64,000 nt of DNA. Origin: Agromyces kandeliae. Lineage in GTDB: Bacteria; Actinomycetota; Actinomycetes; Actinomycetales; Microbacteriaceae. A model generated the notes under the pieces. It saw only the letters and a list, made by a program, of their open reading frames with translations. It was not told the DNA's origin and did not search any database. The stretch covers positions 310,001-374,000 of the forward strand of contig NZ_WKJD01000021.1 in NCBI RefSeq assembly GCF_009674665.1, written 5' to 3'. Shown here in pieces: positions 8,215 through 16,660 of the stretch (its first letter is position 1; each line of letters starts with the position of its first letter). Both the position numbers and the translations under genes were made by a program.

Positions 8215-8952
8215 TCAGGCGCCGTCGCCGTCGGTGCAGCGGACCTGGTCGATCCAGCCGAACTCACGGTCGTCGTTCCCGAACACGACCGGCACCGCCT
8301 CGTCGGCTCGCACGTCCGACACGAGTCGCGTCTCGGTCTCCTCGGCGACCCACGAGTCGGCGTCGTCGTTGAAGACGAGGGTCACCTCGAGCACGTCGCA
8401 ATCGGCCTCGGTGAACAGCGCCGTCTGCCAGCAGCCCTGGACGAAGCCGATCGCGCACTCGTCGTCGTATCGCCCGTCCCAGTACATCTCGATCGCGGAG
8501 GGGAACTCGAAGCCGGTCTCGTACGACTCGTACCGCTCGAGGTCGTCGCCGATCGCTCCTGGGCCCGCGGACTCGGACGACTCGGCGATCGCCGTCTCCG
8601 CCACGCCCCGGACGAGCCCGAACAGGCCGACGCCGCCGGCGACGAGCACGGCGACGAGCGCGACCCCTCCGACCACGATCGCGGCGATCGCTCCGCCGGA
8701 GAGCCGGCCTCGTGGCGCCGCCGCCGCCGGGCGCGTCGGAGCGACGGGCGACGCGAGCTCCGCCACGAGCACCGCTCGCGCGCGACCCAGCGTGTCGCGC
8801 CAGGCCTCGGCCGCGCGACGGCCGTCGGCGTCCGGGTACCGAGAGGGATGCCGCAGCCAGAGCTCGCGCTGGTAGGCGTCGTCGATGAGCTCGATCGACA
8901 GCGGGGCATCGGGCGCGATCTGGAGGGTCGTGCGAGCGGTGTTCGGATCCAC
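8215..8952 (-). CDS. Membrane protein with a degenerate J-like N-terminal domain
   Basis: A 245-residue protein. Residues 5-66 follow the helix pattern of a DnaJ J-domain, including an ARTTLQI start and an ARAVL end, but the HPD tripeptide needed to stimulate Hsp70 is HPS (residues 35-37). Residues about 88-114 form one membrane helix; the rest is acidic and probably extracytoplasmic, with three cysteines. Start is GTG 8952: TATGAT ends six bases before it and no Shine-Dalgarno is present, so the mRNA is likely leaderless. Function unknown; the J-domain resemblance is my inference from pattern only. Confidence 0.65.
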   Translation of the reverse strand: MDPNTARTTLQIAPDAPLSIELIDDAYQRELWLRHPSRYPDADGRRAAEAWRDTLGRARAVLVAELASPVAPTRPAAAAPRGRLSGGAIAAIVVGGVALVAVLVAGGVGLFGLVRGVAETAIAESSESAGPGAIGDDLERYESYETGFEFPSAIEMYWDGRYDDECAIGFVQGCWQTALFTEADCDVLEVTLVFNDDADSWVAEETETRLVSDVRADEAVPVVFGNDDREFGWIDQVRCTDGDGA

Positions 8953-9128
8953 AGCGCGATCATACGGACGACCACCGGCGCTCGGCATCCGTCCGCGGCG
9001 ATGCGCGCGCACTTGGAATCCGATCGATACCGGGACGGGCCCACGCGCATGCTGGTGACCGCGGCCTGCTGCGCGGTAGCGTGACGGCGACGCCGCATCT
9101 CGGCGGCCATGAAGGGACGGAGCACGAA

Positions 9129-9482
9129 ATGGCTACTCGACCCGGCGGCGTGACCCTCGTCGCGGTTCTCGCATGGATCTCGGGACTGCTGCAGATCATC
9201 GGCGGCGTCCTCACCCTCACCGGGGGCGGCTCGGCCGCGACCGGGTGGACGCAGGTGGTGATCGGCGCGATCACGTTCCTCGTCAGCCTCGGGCTGTTCC
9301 GCGGCAGCAACGGCGCACGCATCCTCGTCTCCATCGTGTTCGTACTGAACCTCATCACGGCCGTGTGGGCGATGATCGCGGTTCCGGCGGTGTTCTGGCC
9401 CGCGCTGGTGGCCGCACTGGTCGCCCTCATCGGTCTGCTGCTGCTCTACACGCGCGCGGCGAACGAGTTCTTCCGCAGCTGA
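9129..9482 (+). CDS. Small integral membrane protein, three to four helices
   Basis: A 117-residue, almost wholly hydrophobic protein with helices near residues 8-30, 40-57, 64-84 and 86-106 and the loop LFRGSNGARILV. The pattern matches small actinobacterial DUF7144-like membrane proteins of unknown function, though I am not certain of the family number. Start is ATG 9129 with GGAG about seven bases upstream. It is followed 51 bases later by an acyltransferase gene that has its own promoter-like box. Confidence 0.7.
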   Translation: MATRPGGVTLVAVLAWISGLLQIIGGVLTLTGGGSAATGWTQVVIGAITFLVSLGLFRGSNGARILVSIVFVLNLITAVWAMIAVPAVFWPALVAALVALIGLLLLYTRAANEFFRS

Positions 9483-9533
9483 CGCCGACAGCGCATGCCG
9501 CTGCGAGCATGCGCGCTCGCATAGGGTTGCCGG

Positions 9534-10127
9534 ATGCTCCGACGACTCGTCTCCCGCGTCTACTGGGCCGTCAGCAGGTGGTCCCTCGCGGGCGAGTCCG
9601 CACCCGGCCGTCCGTCCGTGCTGATCGGCGCACCGCACACCTCGAACTGGGACTTCGTGCTCATGCTCGCGATCGCATGGCACTACCGCATCGACGTGCG
9701 ATGGCTCGGCAAGAAGAGCCTGTTCAGTGGATGGCGCGGCCCGATCATGCGCGGTCTCGGCGGCATCCCGGTCGACCGCGACGACCCGAGCCGGGTGGTC
9801 GGCGAGGTCGTGGCGAGGATCCACGCGGGAGAGGTGTTCGGGCTCGTCGTGACCCCGGACGGCACGCGTGGCTCGAACGCGTACTGGAAGTCGGGCTTCT
9901 ACCGCATCGCGAGGGAGACCGGCATGCCGGTGACGCTCGGGTTCGTGGACCGCACGACCATGACGACGGGCCTCGGCCCGACGTTCGAGCTCACGGGGAG
10001 CGTCGCGTCCGACATGGACCGGATCCGCGCCTTCTACGCGGACAAGGCCGGCGTGCGACCCGAGCTCCGGACCGAGCCGCGCCTGCGCAACGAGCCGAGC
10101 GACGACGCCGCCGCGGGACTCGGCTAG
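9534..10127 (+). CDS. PlsC-like 1-acylglycerol-3-phosphate acyltransferase family protein
   Basis: A 197-residue acyltransferase. The catalytic HX4D motif is HTSNWD near residue 35; GGIPVDRD follows as the glycerophosphate-binding block, and the third block is TPDGTRG in place of the usual PEGTR. The family transfers an acyl chain to lysophosphatidate or related lipids at the membrane; the exact acceptor is unknown. The C-terminus is short and charged. ATG 9534 follows TAGGGT (9522-9527) by six bases with no Shine-Dalgarno, so translation is probably leaderless. Confidence 0.85.
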   Translation: MLRRLVSRVYWAVSRWSLAGESAPGRPSVLIGAPHTSNWDFVLMLAIAWHYRIDVRWLGKKSLFSGWRGPIMRGLGGIPVDRDDPSRVVGEVVARIHAGEVFGLVVTPDGTRGSNAYWKSGFYRIARETGMPVTLGFVDRTTMTTGLGPTFELTGSVASDMDRIRAFYADKAGVRPELRTEPRLRNEPSDDAAAGLG

Positions 10128-10166
10128 CTCCCGTCGAGGTCGCCGCCTCGGGCCCGGCCCGACGCC

Positions 10167-10376
10167 CTACTCCTCGAGTCGGAACCCGACCTTCAGCGTG
10201 ACCTGGAAGTGCGCGACGCCGCCGTCCTCGACGACACCGCGCGTCGAGACGACCTCGAACCAGTCGACGTGCCGCAGGGTCGCGGTCGCTCGCGCGATGG
10301 CGTTGCGGATGGCGGTGTCGGTGCCGTCCGGCGAACTCCCGACGATCTCGGTGACGCGGTAGACGTGATCGCTCAT
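10167..10376 (-). CDS. Dodecin family flavin-binding protein
   Basis: A 69-residue protein matching dodecin, a dodecameric cage that stores or buffers riboflavin/FMN. It starts with [16 protein letters not shown], has the tryptophan that stacks on the flavin (DWFEV) and ends with [13 protein letters not shown], all family features. Length is typical. Start is ATG 10376 with GGAG about ten bases upstream. It is an isolated gene between the convergent acyltransferase and the anti-sigma-like gene. Confidence 0.93.
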   Translation of the reverse strand: MSDHVYRVTEIVGSSPDGTDTAIRNAIARATATLRHVDWFEVVSTRGVVEDGGVAHFQVTLKVGFRLEE

Positions 10377-10480
10377 GTGCCTGGGCTCCCCCTCCCGCAC
10401 CGGCGCGGGATGCCTCGACCCTAGCCCGATCGCCCGCGCGCCGACAGGCCGCCCGGGCGTCCGTCCTCCCCGGCGCCGAC

Positions 10481-11833
10481 CTACTCCATCGAGAAGTCGA
10501 GCCGCTCGTCGGCGACCGCGACGACGGACCAGGCGCCGCCCTCGGCATCGGTGAACTCGTACGCCGGGACGACGAGGACGCTGCCGTCGGACTGCCACTG
10601 GCTCGCGAGCCCGAGTCGGGCCTCGACGATGTCGACGTCGTTCACCGGCCACGAGAGCGCGGTGCCGGCGGCCGGAACGGCGGGAGGCTCGGTCGGCGGC
10701 ACCCACTCGGCGATCTCGTCGCTCGCCTGCTCGCGGACCGCGAAGGGCATGATGGTCATCTGCGCGCCGAACCGCGGGTCGGAGAGCCGCTCGAACGCCT
10801 CCTGCTCGCTCACGACCGGGTAGTCGCCGAGCGGCACGAGTTCGGCGAGTGCGCCGTACGCGCTGTACAGGCCGTCCTGCGTGACCTCGACCGACCAGCC
10901 GGTGTCGACGCGCTGGCCGTCGACGACGGGCCACGCCGACGCCGTGCGGGTGACGGCGCCCTCCCAGGTCTCGGACGAGAACTCGTACGAGCCGGGGTCG
11001 CGGCCGGCGGACGCGAGCAGGTCGCGCAGGGCGGCGATCGCGGCATCCTCGCTCGGCAGGTCGCCGGTCGGCTCGCACACGCCCGTCCCCTCCTCGCAGG
11101 CCCACGGGTCCGTGCCGGGGTCCGAGTACGAGAAGCTCATCGTGCCGTCGAGCGACACCCACAGGGTCGGCGCGCTGCCGTCCTGCGGGCCGACCGTCCA
11201 GGCTCCGTCGGCGAGCACGGGCTCCCCCGCGACGCCGAGCGCCGCGGCGAGCGCCGCGATCGTGTCGGGGTCGGATGCCGCCGGCGCATCGAACGCGTAC
11301 GCGGCGGCAGTGCCGCCCGTGGTCGACAGCCCGTTCGCATGGAACGCATTGCGGCCGAAGCCGTAGGGGTACGACAGGTCCGCGGCGCCCGGTCCGGCCA
11401 TCCGCTGGTCGACGACCCCGGGTTCGACGAGACTCCCCTCGGTCGCCCCGGAGCCGGCGACGCCCTGGAGCGAGATCGGCGGGGCGGCGGCATCCGCCAG
11501 GTTCGTGGTGGGGCCCGCCGTCGCGCCGACGCCGTACCCGACGGCGCCGACGACGGCGAGCGAGGCCGCGACGGCGGCGACCGGAATCCAGCGCGGGCGC
11601 CGGCGGGCGCGCTCGCTCGCGAGGTCGGCGACGGGAGCGGCGGATGCCGCGGCATCCGTCGTCTTCGTCTCGGCCCGGGCCTCGTGCGGCACCGTGCCTG
11701 CGGCCTCCGCCGCGACGCGCGCGACGACCTCGTCGGCGAAGCCCTCGCGGGGCTCGACGCGGGCGGCCGGGTCGGCCGCGCGAAGCTCCTCCATCGGATC
11801 GCGCCGGTCCTCGTCGTCACGCATGTCGCTCAC
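10481..11833 (-). CDS. Large membrane protein paired with an ECF sigma factor, probable anti-sigma factor
   Basis: A 450-residue protein: an acidic cytoplasmic N-terminus of about 80 residues, one membrane helix near residues 83-106, and about 340 residues outside the membrane, rich in aromatic and acidic residues with one CEEGTGVC pair. It lies 69 bases downstream of an ECF sigma gene on the same strand, the usual place of an anti-sigma factor. The N-terminus has no zinc-binding HxxxCxxC of the ZAS type. The large outer region resembles actinobacterial sigma-operon proteins of unknown ligand. Start is GTG 11833 with GGAAGG upstream. The regulatory role is inferred from position. Confidence 0.75.
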   Translation of the reverse strand: MSDMRDDEDRRDPMEELRAADPAARVEPREGFADEVVARVAAEAAGTVPHEARAETKTTDAAASAAPVADLASERARRRPRWIPVAAVAASLAVVGAVGYGVGATAGPTTNLADAAAPPISLQGVAGSGATEGSLVEPGVVDQRMAGPGAADLSYPYGFGRNAFHANGLSTTGGTAAAYAFDAPAASDPDTIAALAAALGVAGEPVLADGAWTVGPQDGSAPTLWVSLDGTMSFSYSDPGTDPWACEEGTGVCEPTGDLPSEDAAIAALRDLLASAGRDPGSYEFSSETWEGAVTRTASAWPVVDGQRVDTGWSVEVTQDGLYSAYGALAELVPLGDYPVVSEQEAFERLSDPRFGAQMTIMPFAVREQASDEIAEWVPPTEPPAVPAAGTALSWPVNDVDIVEARLGLASQWQSDGSVLVVPAYEFTDAEGGAWSVVAVADERLDFSME

Positions 11834-11902
11834 CCTCGCTCGCCTTCCTGCCGGACTGTCTCACCCATGCATGTGTGCCGCGGCCGCGGAACCTTGCACG
11901 GC

Positions 11903-12433
11903 TCAGAACGACAGCCGCTCGCCCCACGCCTCTCGGAGGCGCTTGCGGGCACGCGAGAGCGCGGCATCCGCCCCCGACCGCGAGATGCCGAGCACCTGGG
12001 CCAGCGCCTCGCCGTCGAGGCCCTCCCAGGCGTGGAGCAGGATGATCTGCCGGTCGCGCTCGCCGATGCTCGCCAGGGCGCCGCGGAGCTCGGCGTCGAA
12101 GAGCGCGCTGAGCTCGGGGTCCTCGTCGACCCGCGAGGTGCCCGCGTCGGGCACGTGCTCGACCGGGAGGTCGAGGGACTTGCGCCGATGGTTGGCGAGC
12201 GTGAACCCCGCCGTGCGGTACAGCCACGGCAGGACCGCCTCGCGCGGCACGTCGTCGCGGCGGCGCCACGCGGTGGCGAATACGTCGGCCGCGAGGTCCT
12301 CGGCGTCCTGCCGCGGACCGCGGCGCGCGAAGTACTTCACGAGCGCGGTCGAGTGCTCGTGCACGACCCGGGTGAACCAGGCCAGGTCCTCGTCGGTGGC
12401 CGGCATCGCGGGCGGTTCCGCGGCATCGGGCAT
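11903..12433 (-). CDS. RNA polymerase ECF sigma factor
   Basis: A 176-residue sigma-70 family protein. Region 2 includes DAEDLAADVFATAWRR at about residues 43-58 and region 4 has the helix-turn-helix GEALAQVLGIS...ARKRLRE near the C-terminus. It has no regions 1 or 3, which defines the extracytoplasmic-function group. Start is ATG 12433 with a G-rich Shine-Dalgarno (GGGGGTGG); the frame is open upstream, so a longer form cannot be excluded. It is followed by the membrane protein at 10481-11833, its likely inhibitor. Signal and regulon are unknown. Confidence 0.92.
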   Translation of the reverse strand: MPDAAEPPAMPATDEDLAWFTRVVHEHSTALVKYFARRGPRQDAEDLAADVFATAWRRRDDVPREAVLPWLYRTAGFTLANHRRKSLDLPVEHVPDAGTSRVDEDPELSALFDAELRGALASIGERDRQIILLHAWEGLDGEALAQVLGISRSGADAALSRARKRLREAWGERLSF

Positions 12434-12655
12434 CGCCACCCCCTGGGTCGTGTCGGCGTCTGCGGCGTCGGTGCTGGCGATCCTCACGCCCTGCTTGTGT
12501 CGCGACTGCTGCGAGTCTTGCACGCGGCGCGCCGATCGTTCCGGATGCACCCCGGGCATCGCCCGATCCGCTCGCGGTCGCGCCGCGCCTGCGCGAGGCG
12601 TAGCCTCCGAGCAGCACGGTCTCGCGTGCTCGTCGGCGTGGAGGGACGTGAGGGC

Positions 12656-12949
12656 ATGGCCATCAAGGTGATCGTGGAGCTGAGGGCGCATCCGGGTCGG
12701 CGGGACGAACTCAGGGCGTGGCTGGACGACCTCGTCGCCACGGAGGGCACCGACCAGCCGGGGTTCATCGGCAGCACCCGCTACGAGGTGCTCGGCGATC
12801 CCGACGCACTGGTCGAGATCGCGGACTGGGAGTCGGCGGAGGCGCGCGCGGCGCACATGGAGCAGGCCGCGGCGACGGGGGCGTACGCACCCCTGGCGGC
12901 GATGCTCGCCGCGCCGTTCCGAGTCAGCGTCGTCAGCGAACTCGCGTAA
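12656..12949 (+). CDS. Antibiotic biosynthesis monooxygenase (ABM) domain protein
   Basis: A 97-residue protein with the ferredoxin-like ABM fold: IKVIVELRAHPGRRDEL at the start, GFIGSTRYEVLGDPDALVEI in the middle and a helix AHMEQAA. Members are small dimeric monooxygenases, haem-degrading or quinone-related enzymes; the substrate cannot be inferred. Start is ATG 12656 with GGAGGGA about 11 bases upstream and AGGG nearer. It is divergent from the ECF sigma gene across about 220 bases that hold no gene I can support. A complex hairpin starts two bases after the stop. Confidence 0.85.
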   Translation: MAIKVIVELRAHPGRRDELRAWLDDLVATEGTDQPGFIGSTRYEVLGDPDALVEIADWESAEARAAHMEQAAATGAYAPLAAMLAAPFRVSVVSELA

Positions 12950-12950
12950 T

Positions 12951-13003
12951 GGCCCCAGACAGCCTGAAAGGCCTCGGCGTCTGTCGACTCGTCGGGGCCT
13001 TTC
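12951..13003 (+). terminator. Terminator with two mutually exclusive stems
   Basis: Just after the ABM stop, GGCCCC (12951-12956) can pair with GGGGCC (12994-12999), enclosing GACAG (12958-12962) with CTGTC (12981-12985). Alternatively GAAAGGCC (12966-12973) pairs with GGCCTTTC (12996-13003), followed by TATG. The two foldings cannot coexist. The simplest use is transcription termination. Confidence 0.6.
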
Positions 13004-13074
13004 TATGCCGGAGCGTCCTCCGGTGGTGATCATGATCTTACGCCGATGTGCTCAGGATGCAAGCGATTCGTGAC

Positions 13075-13107
13075 GTTTGCTCACGTTCTCTGGTCGTGCG
13101 AGCAAAC
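13075..13107 (-). terminator. Probable terminator of ychF
   Basis: Downstream of the leftward ychF stop lies the stem GTTTGCTC (13075-13082) with GAGCAAAC (13100-13107), extended inward by ACG with CGT across a two-base bulge. There is no T-run. The 193-base gap here otherwise holds only the ABM terminator and no gene. Confidence 0.5.
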
Positions 13108-13142
13108 CGAGCGCGGCCGCCCCCGCCGGGCGTGCGCGAACG

Positions 13143-14216
13143 CTACACGTTGAAGCGGAACTCCACCACGTCGCCGTCCTGCATGATGTAGTCCTTGCCC
13201 TCCATGCGGGCCTTGCCCTTGGCGCGGGCCTCGGCGACCGAGCCGGTCGCGACGAGGTCCTCGAACGAGATGACCTCGGCCTTGATGAACCCCTTCTCGA
13301 AGTCGGTGTGGATCACGCCGGCCGCCTGCGGGGCCTTGTCGCCCTTGCGGATGGTCCAGGCGCGCGACTCCTTGGGCCCCGCGGTGAGGTAGGTCTGGAG
13401 GCCCAGCGTGTCGAAGCCGACGCGCGCGAGCTGGTCGAGGCCCGACTCCTCCTGGCCGGTGGAGGCGAGGAGCTCCGCCGCGTCCTCCGGGTCGAGGTCG
13501 ATGAGCTCCGACTCGATCTTCGCGTCGAGGAAGACCGCCTCGGCCGGCGCCACCAGTGCGGCGAGCTCCGCCTTGCGGGCGGCATCCGTCAGCACCGCCT
13601 CGTCGACGTTGAAGACGTAGATGAACGGCTTCGCCGTCAGCAGCCCGAGCTCGGCGATCGGCGAGAGGTCGAGGCTCGAGGCCGACAGCGGCGTGCCCTT
13701 CTGCAGCGCCTCCTGCGCCTCCTTCGCCGCCGCGAGTACCGACGGGTCGAGCTTCTTGCCCTTGACCTCCTTCTCGTAGCGCGTGATCGCGCGCTCGAGG
13801 GTCTCGAGGTCGGCGAGGATCAGCTCGGCGTTGATCGTCTCCATGTCGTTCTTCGGGTCGACCTTGCCGTCGACGTGCACGACGTCGGAGTCCTCGAAGC
13901 CGCGCACGACCTGCGCGATCGCGTCGGCCTCGCGGATGTTCGCGAGGAACTTGTTGCCGAGACCCTCGCCCTCGGACGCGCCCTTCACGATGCCCGCGAT
14001 GTCGACGAACGACACCGCGGCGGGCAGGATGCGCTCGGAGCCGAAGATGCCCGCGAGCACCTCGAGCCGGGGGTCGGGCAGGTTCACCACGCCGATGTTG
14101 GGCTCGATCGTCGCGAACGGGTAGTTCGCCGCGAGCACCGTGTTCTTGGTGAGGGCGTTGAAGAGGGTCGACTTGCCGACGTTGGGGAGGCCGACGATTC
14201 CGATGGTGAGTGCCAC
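13143..14216 (-). CDS. ychF: YchF (OLA1-type) redox-regulated ATPase
   Basis: A 357-residue member of the Obg-related P-loop family, of the expected length. Walker A is GLPNVGKS at residues 8-15, the G3-like DIAG follows, and the base-specificity motif is NVDE instead of NKxD, which in this family shifts preference from GTP to ATP. The C-terminal TGS domain ends in [20 protein letters not shown]. It binds ribosomes and takes part in translation and stress responses. Start GTG 14216 has no Shine-Dalgarno but TAGACT lies eight bases before it; that box contains the stop codon of the upstream EamA gene. Confidence 0.97.
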   Translation of the reverse strand: MALTIGIVGLPNVGKSTLFNALTKNTVLAANYPFATIEPNIGVVNLPDPRLEVLAGIFGSERILPAAVSFVDIAGIVKGASEGEGLGNKFLANIREADAIAQVVRGFEDSDVVHVDGKVDPKNDMETINAELILADLETLERAITRYEKEVKGKKLDPSVLAAAKEAQEALQKGTPLSASSLDLSPIAELGLLTAKPFIYVFNVDEAVLTDAARKAELAALVAPAEAVFLDAKIESELIDLDPEDAAELLASTGQEESGLDQLARVGFDTLGLQTYLTAGPKESRAWTIRKGDKAPQAAGVIHTDFEKGFIKAEVISFEDLVATGSVAEARAKGKARMEGKDYIMQDGDVVEFRFNV

Positions 14217-14227
14217 GGGCGACCAGT

Positions 14228-15193
14228 CTACCGGGGCAGGGGCACCGGGCCCGTCGCCGGCGAGCCCGCGACCTCGCCGTCCTGGCCGGGGAGGTCGTCG
14301 CCGGCCGGCTCCACCGGGACGCGGCGGGTCCGCGGGACGCGCACGGTCAGGTAGACGCCGACGAGGACGACCGCGCCGCCGACGATCGCGGCGGGGTCGA
14401 TCGGACGCCCGAGCAGCAGCGCGATGATCACGGTGAAGACGGGCAGCAGGTTGAGGAAGACCCCGGCACGGGCGGGTCCGAGGCTCGCCGAGCCGGCGTT
14501 CCACAACGCGTAGCCGGCCACCGAGGGCAGCAGCACGATGTACGCGATGGCGAGCGTGCCGCCGAGGTCGGAGGGCATCGTGAGCCCGGTGACCGCGATC
14601 ACCGGGAGCATCGTGACGGTGGCGAACGCGGCCTGCAGCGCGGTCGCCGTGATCGGCGGGGTCGTGAGGCGCCGCGCGATGATCGAGTACACGGTCCAGG
14701 CGACCACGGCGCCGAGCACGAGCAGGTCGCCGACGCCGAACCCCTGCGCGAACGCCGCGACCGGGTCGCCCCCGGTGAGCACGACGGCGACCCCGGCGAA
14801 CGCGAGCACGATGCCGAGGCCCTGCGTGCGCGACATCCGCTCGCCCAGCACGACCGCCGCGGCGAGCGCGATCGTGGCCGGGTTGATCGCGCTGATCACC
14901 GATGCCGTCACCGACCCCGTCATGCCGATGCCCGCGTAGAGCAGCAGCGCGTAGCCGGTCAGGCCGAAGAGCGACTGCACGAGGTGCCAGCGCCACTCGC
15001 GCGCGGCGGCGCGCCAGTCGGGGCGCTCGGCGATCCACGCCACGACGAGGAGCGGAAGCGCGGCGAGGGACCACCGCCAGAACGTGAGCGAGACCGGATC
15101 GACCTGCTCCGAGATGACGGCCGAGAACACGAAGTTGCCCGCCCAGAACAGGTTGGCGAGGGAGAGCGCGAGGAACGCGCGGCGACGTGGCAC
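14228..15193 (-). CDS. EamA family (DMT superfamily) transporter
   Basis: A 321-residue membrane protein with ten predicted helices arranged as two EamA repeats; the pattern LANLFWAGNFVFS opens the first repeat and LVLGAVVAWTVYSI the second. Family members export amino acids or other metabolites. The last 30 residues are a proline-rich cytoplasmic tail. Start is GTG 15193: TAGCAT lies six bases before it, with no Shine-Dalgarno, so the mRNA is probably leaderless. The stop is 11 bases before the ychF start. Confidence 0.9.
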   Translation of the reverse strand: MPRRRAFLALSLANLFWAGNFVFSAVISEQVDPVSLTFWRWSLAALPLLVVAWIAERPDWRAAAREWRWHLVQSLFGLTGYALLLYAGIGMTGSVTASVISAINPATIALAAAVVLGERMSRTQGLGIVLAFAGVAVVLTGGDPVAAFAQGFGVGDLLVLGAVVAWTVYSIIARRLTTPPITATALQAAFATVTMLPVIAVTGLTMPSDLGGTLAIAYIVLLPSVAGYALWNAGSASLGPARAGVFLNLLPVFTVIIALLLGRPIDPAAIVGGAVVLVGVYLTVRVPRTRRVPVEPAGDDLPGQDGEVAGSPATGPVPLPR

Positions 15194-15391
15194 CGGGGAA
15201 TGCTACGGCCTCGTCGGCTGAGCGGACGCCGTGAGTCGCAAACTGCTGCCCACCGGCGGTTTCGCGGGCCTCCTCGAGCTCGGTGCCCACCCTGAGGCGG
15301 CGACGGCCTCCGCCGCGTAGCGTCTGCCTGCGGGCGCCCACTCGGGCGCCCGGATGTCTGTACGGCCGCCGCGCCGTCGAAGGGGGAACGG

Positions 15392-16651
15392 ATGCCGCAG
15401 GACGGACGCGTCGTCGCACGGGGAGCCGCGGCGGCGCAGCTGCAGGCCGAGCTCACGCCGATCGTGACGGTGGGATCGACCGCGACGCTCACCGTCCGGT
15501 TGGTGCGAACGGATGCCGCGGCCGCGCCGGGCGCGCAGACGCCGCTCGACGACGATGCCGACCGGATCGCGGCCGGTGGACCGGTCACCGTGACGGTCGT
15601 GCCCCGCGGCCTGCGGTTCCTCGTGGGCGCACGTCGCAGCCGCCTGGTCCGCCTGCCCTCCGGGACGGCCGCGGAGGCGCGATTCACCATGCTCGCCGTC
15701 GATCGCGGCCCCGCGGAGGTGACGGTGCTCGTGCGCGGCGACGGGGAACTCCCGCTCGCGACGGTCCGCCTCACGAGCGAGGTCGTCGGATCGGACGACC
15801 ACGGCCAGGCCGGCCTGGCGCGCGCGTCCGCCCGGATCGCGGCGGCCGACCCGTTGATCACGCGACGACCGACGCTGCGCATCGACGAGGAGATCGCGCG
15901 CGGCCGCTCGATCCTCCATGCCGCCCTGAGCGTCGGCGGCGAATCGCACCGCTTCCGGATCCGGCTCGCCGACAAGGCGCGGCTCGTCGCGGACGTGCGC
16001 GCCTCCCTCGCACGGGCGAAGGAGGTCGGCGCGGACCTGCCCGCCGCCGAGCGCGCGGACGCCGTCGAGCGCGGACTGCGCGAGGTCGGCGCCCGGCTCG
16101 CCGACCACCTGCTCGACCGCCGCGCGCGAGACCTGCTCTGGGCGCACCGCGAGCGCCTCGACGGACTCGTCGTCCAGACGACCGGCGAGACCGAGCTGCC
16201 GTGGGAGCTCCTCGTCGTCCGCCGCCCAGGGGCCGCCGCGTCGGACGCCGACCCGTTCCTCGGCCAGTTCGGGCTGACTCGCTGGCTCTACGACGTCGCG
16301 CCACCCGCCGCGGTGCGCCTGTCGACGACGACGGATGCCTCGACCGCGCGCCCGGCGACGGCGATCGCCTCGTCGTCCGTCGTCGCGCTCGGTTCCGCCA
16401 CCGCGGTCGGCGAGGGGGCGGCGGCCGCGATGCGCAACGGCGCGGGCGTGGTCGTCGAGTGCGGCGGCAGCGGCGGGCGCGCCGTGCTCTCGGAGACGTT
16501 CCTCGCGACCTTCTCGGCCGAGCTCGCCGACGGCTCGCCCGTCGACCGGGCATCGCGTCGGGCCCGAGAGGCGGCGCGTGCGGCCGGCGAGGCCTGCGCC
16601 ATCGCCTACGCCGTGTACGGGCACCCGGACGCGCGGGCGCAGGCCGCCTGA
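15392..16651 (+). CDS. Degenerate CHAT (caspase-like) domain protein
   Basis: A 419-residue protein. Residues about 20-135 look like a beta-sandwich (VTVTVVPRGLRFLVG; VDRGPAEVTVLVRG). Residues 160-250 form a helical segment leading to LLWAHRERLDGLVVQT and ETELPWELL (W271), the entry to a CHAT protease domain. The rest is only about 147 residues, shorter than a normal CHAT half. No histidine lies between residue 273 and the cysteine in VVVECGG (C357), where the catalytic His should be. The end, with an AREAARAAGEACAIAYAVYG helix and strand, matches the CHAT C-terminus. It is probably a non-catalytic relic or pseudo-enzyme. Start is ATG 15392 after GGGGGAACGG. Neighbours give no hint of a partner. 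Confidence 0.65.
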   Translation: MPQDGRVVARGAAAAQLQAELTPIVTVGSTATLTVRLVRTDAAAAPGAQTPLDDDADRIAAGGPVTVTVVPRGLRFLVGARRSRLVRLPSGTAAEARFTMLAVDRGPAEVTVLVRGDGELPLATVRLTSEVVGSDDHGQAGLARASARIAAADPLITRRPTLRIDEEIARGRSILHAALSVGGESHRFRIRLADKARLVADVRASLARAKEVGADLPAAERADAVERGLREVGARLADHLLDRRARDLLWAHRERLDGLVVQTTGETELPWELLVVRRPGAAASDADPFLGQFGLTRWLYDVAPPAAVRLSTTTDASTARPATAIASSSVVALGSATAVGEGAAAAMRNGAGVVVECGGSGGRAVLSETFLATFSAELADGSPVDRASRRAREAARAAGEACAIAYAVYGHPDARAQAA

Positions 16652-16660
16652 CGCGCCGCG

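Noticed and set aside
12434-12655. A small gene in the gap between the sigma factor and ABM genes.
   Set aside because: No frame with start, Shine-Dalgarno and plausible composition was found; the stretch probably holds two divergent promoters.
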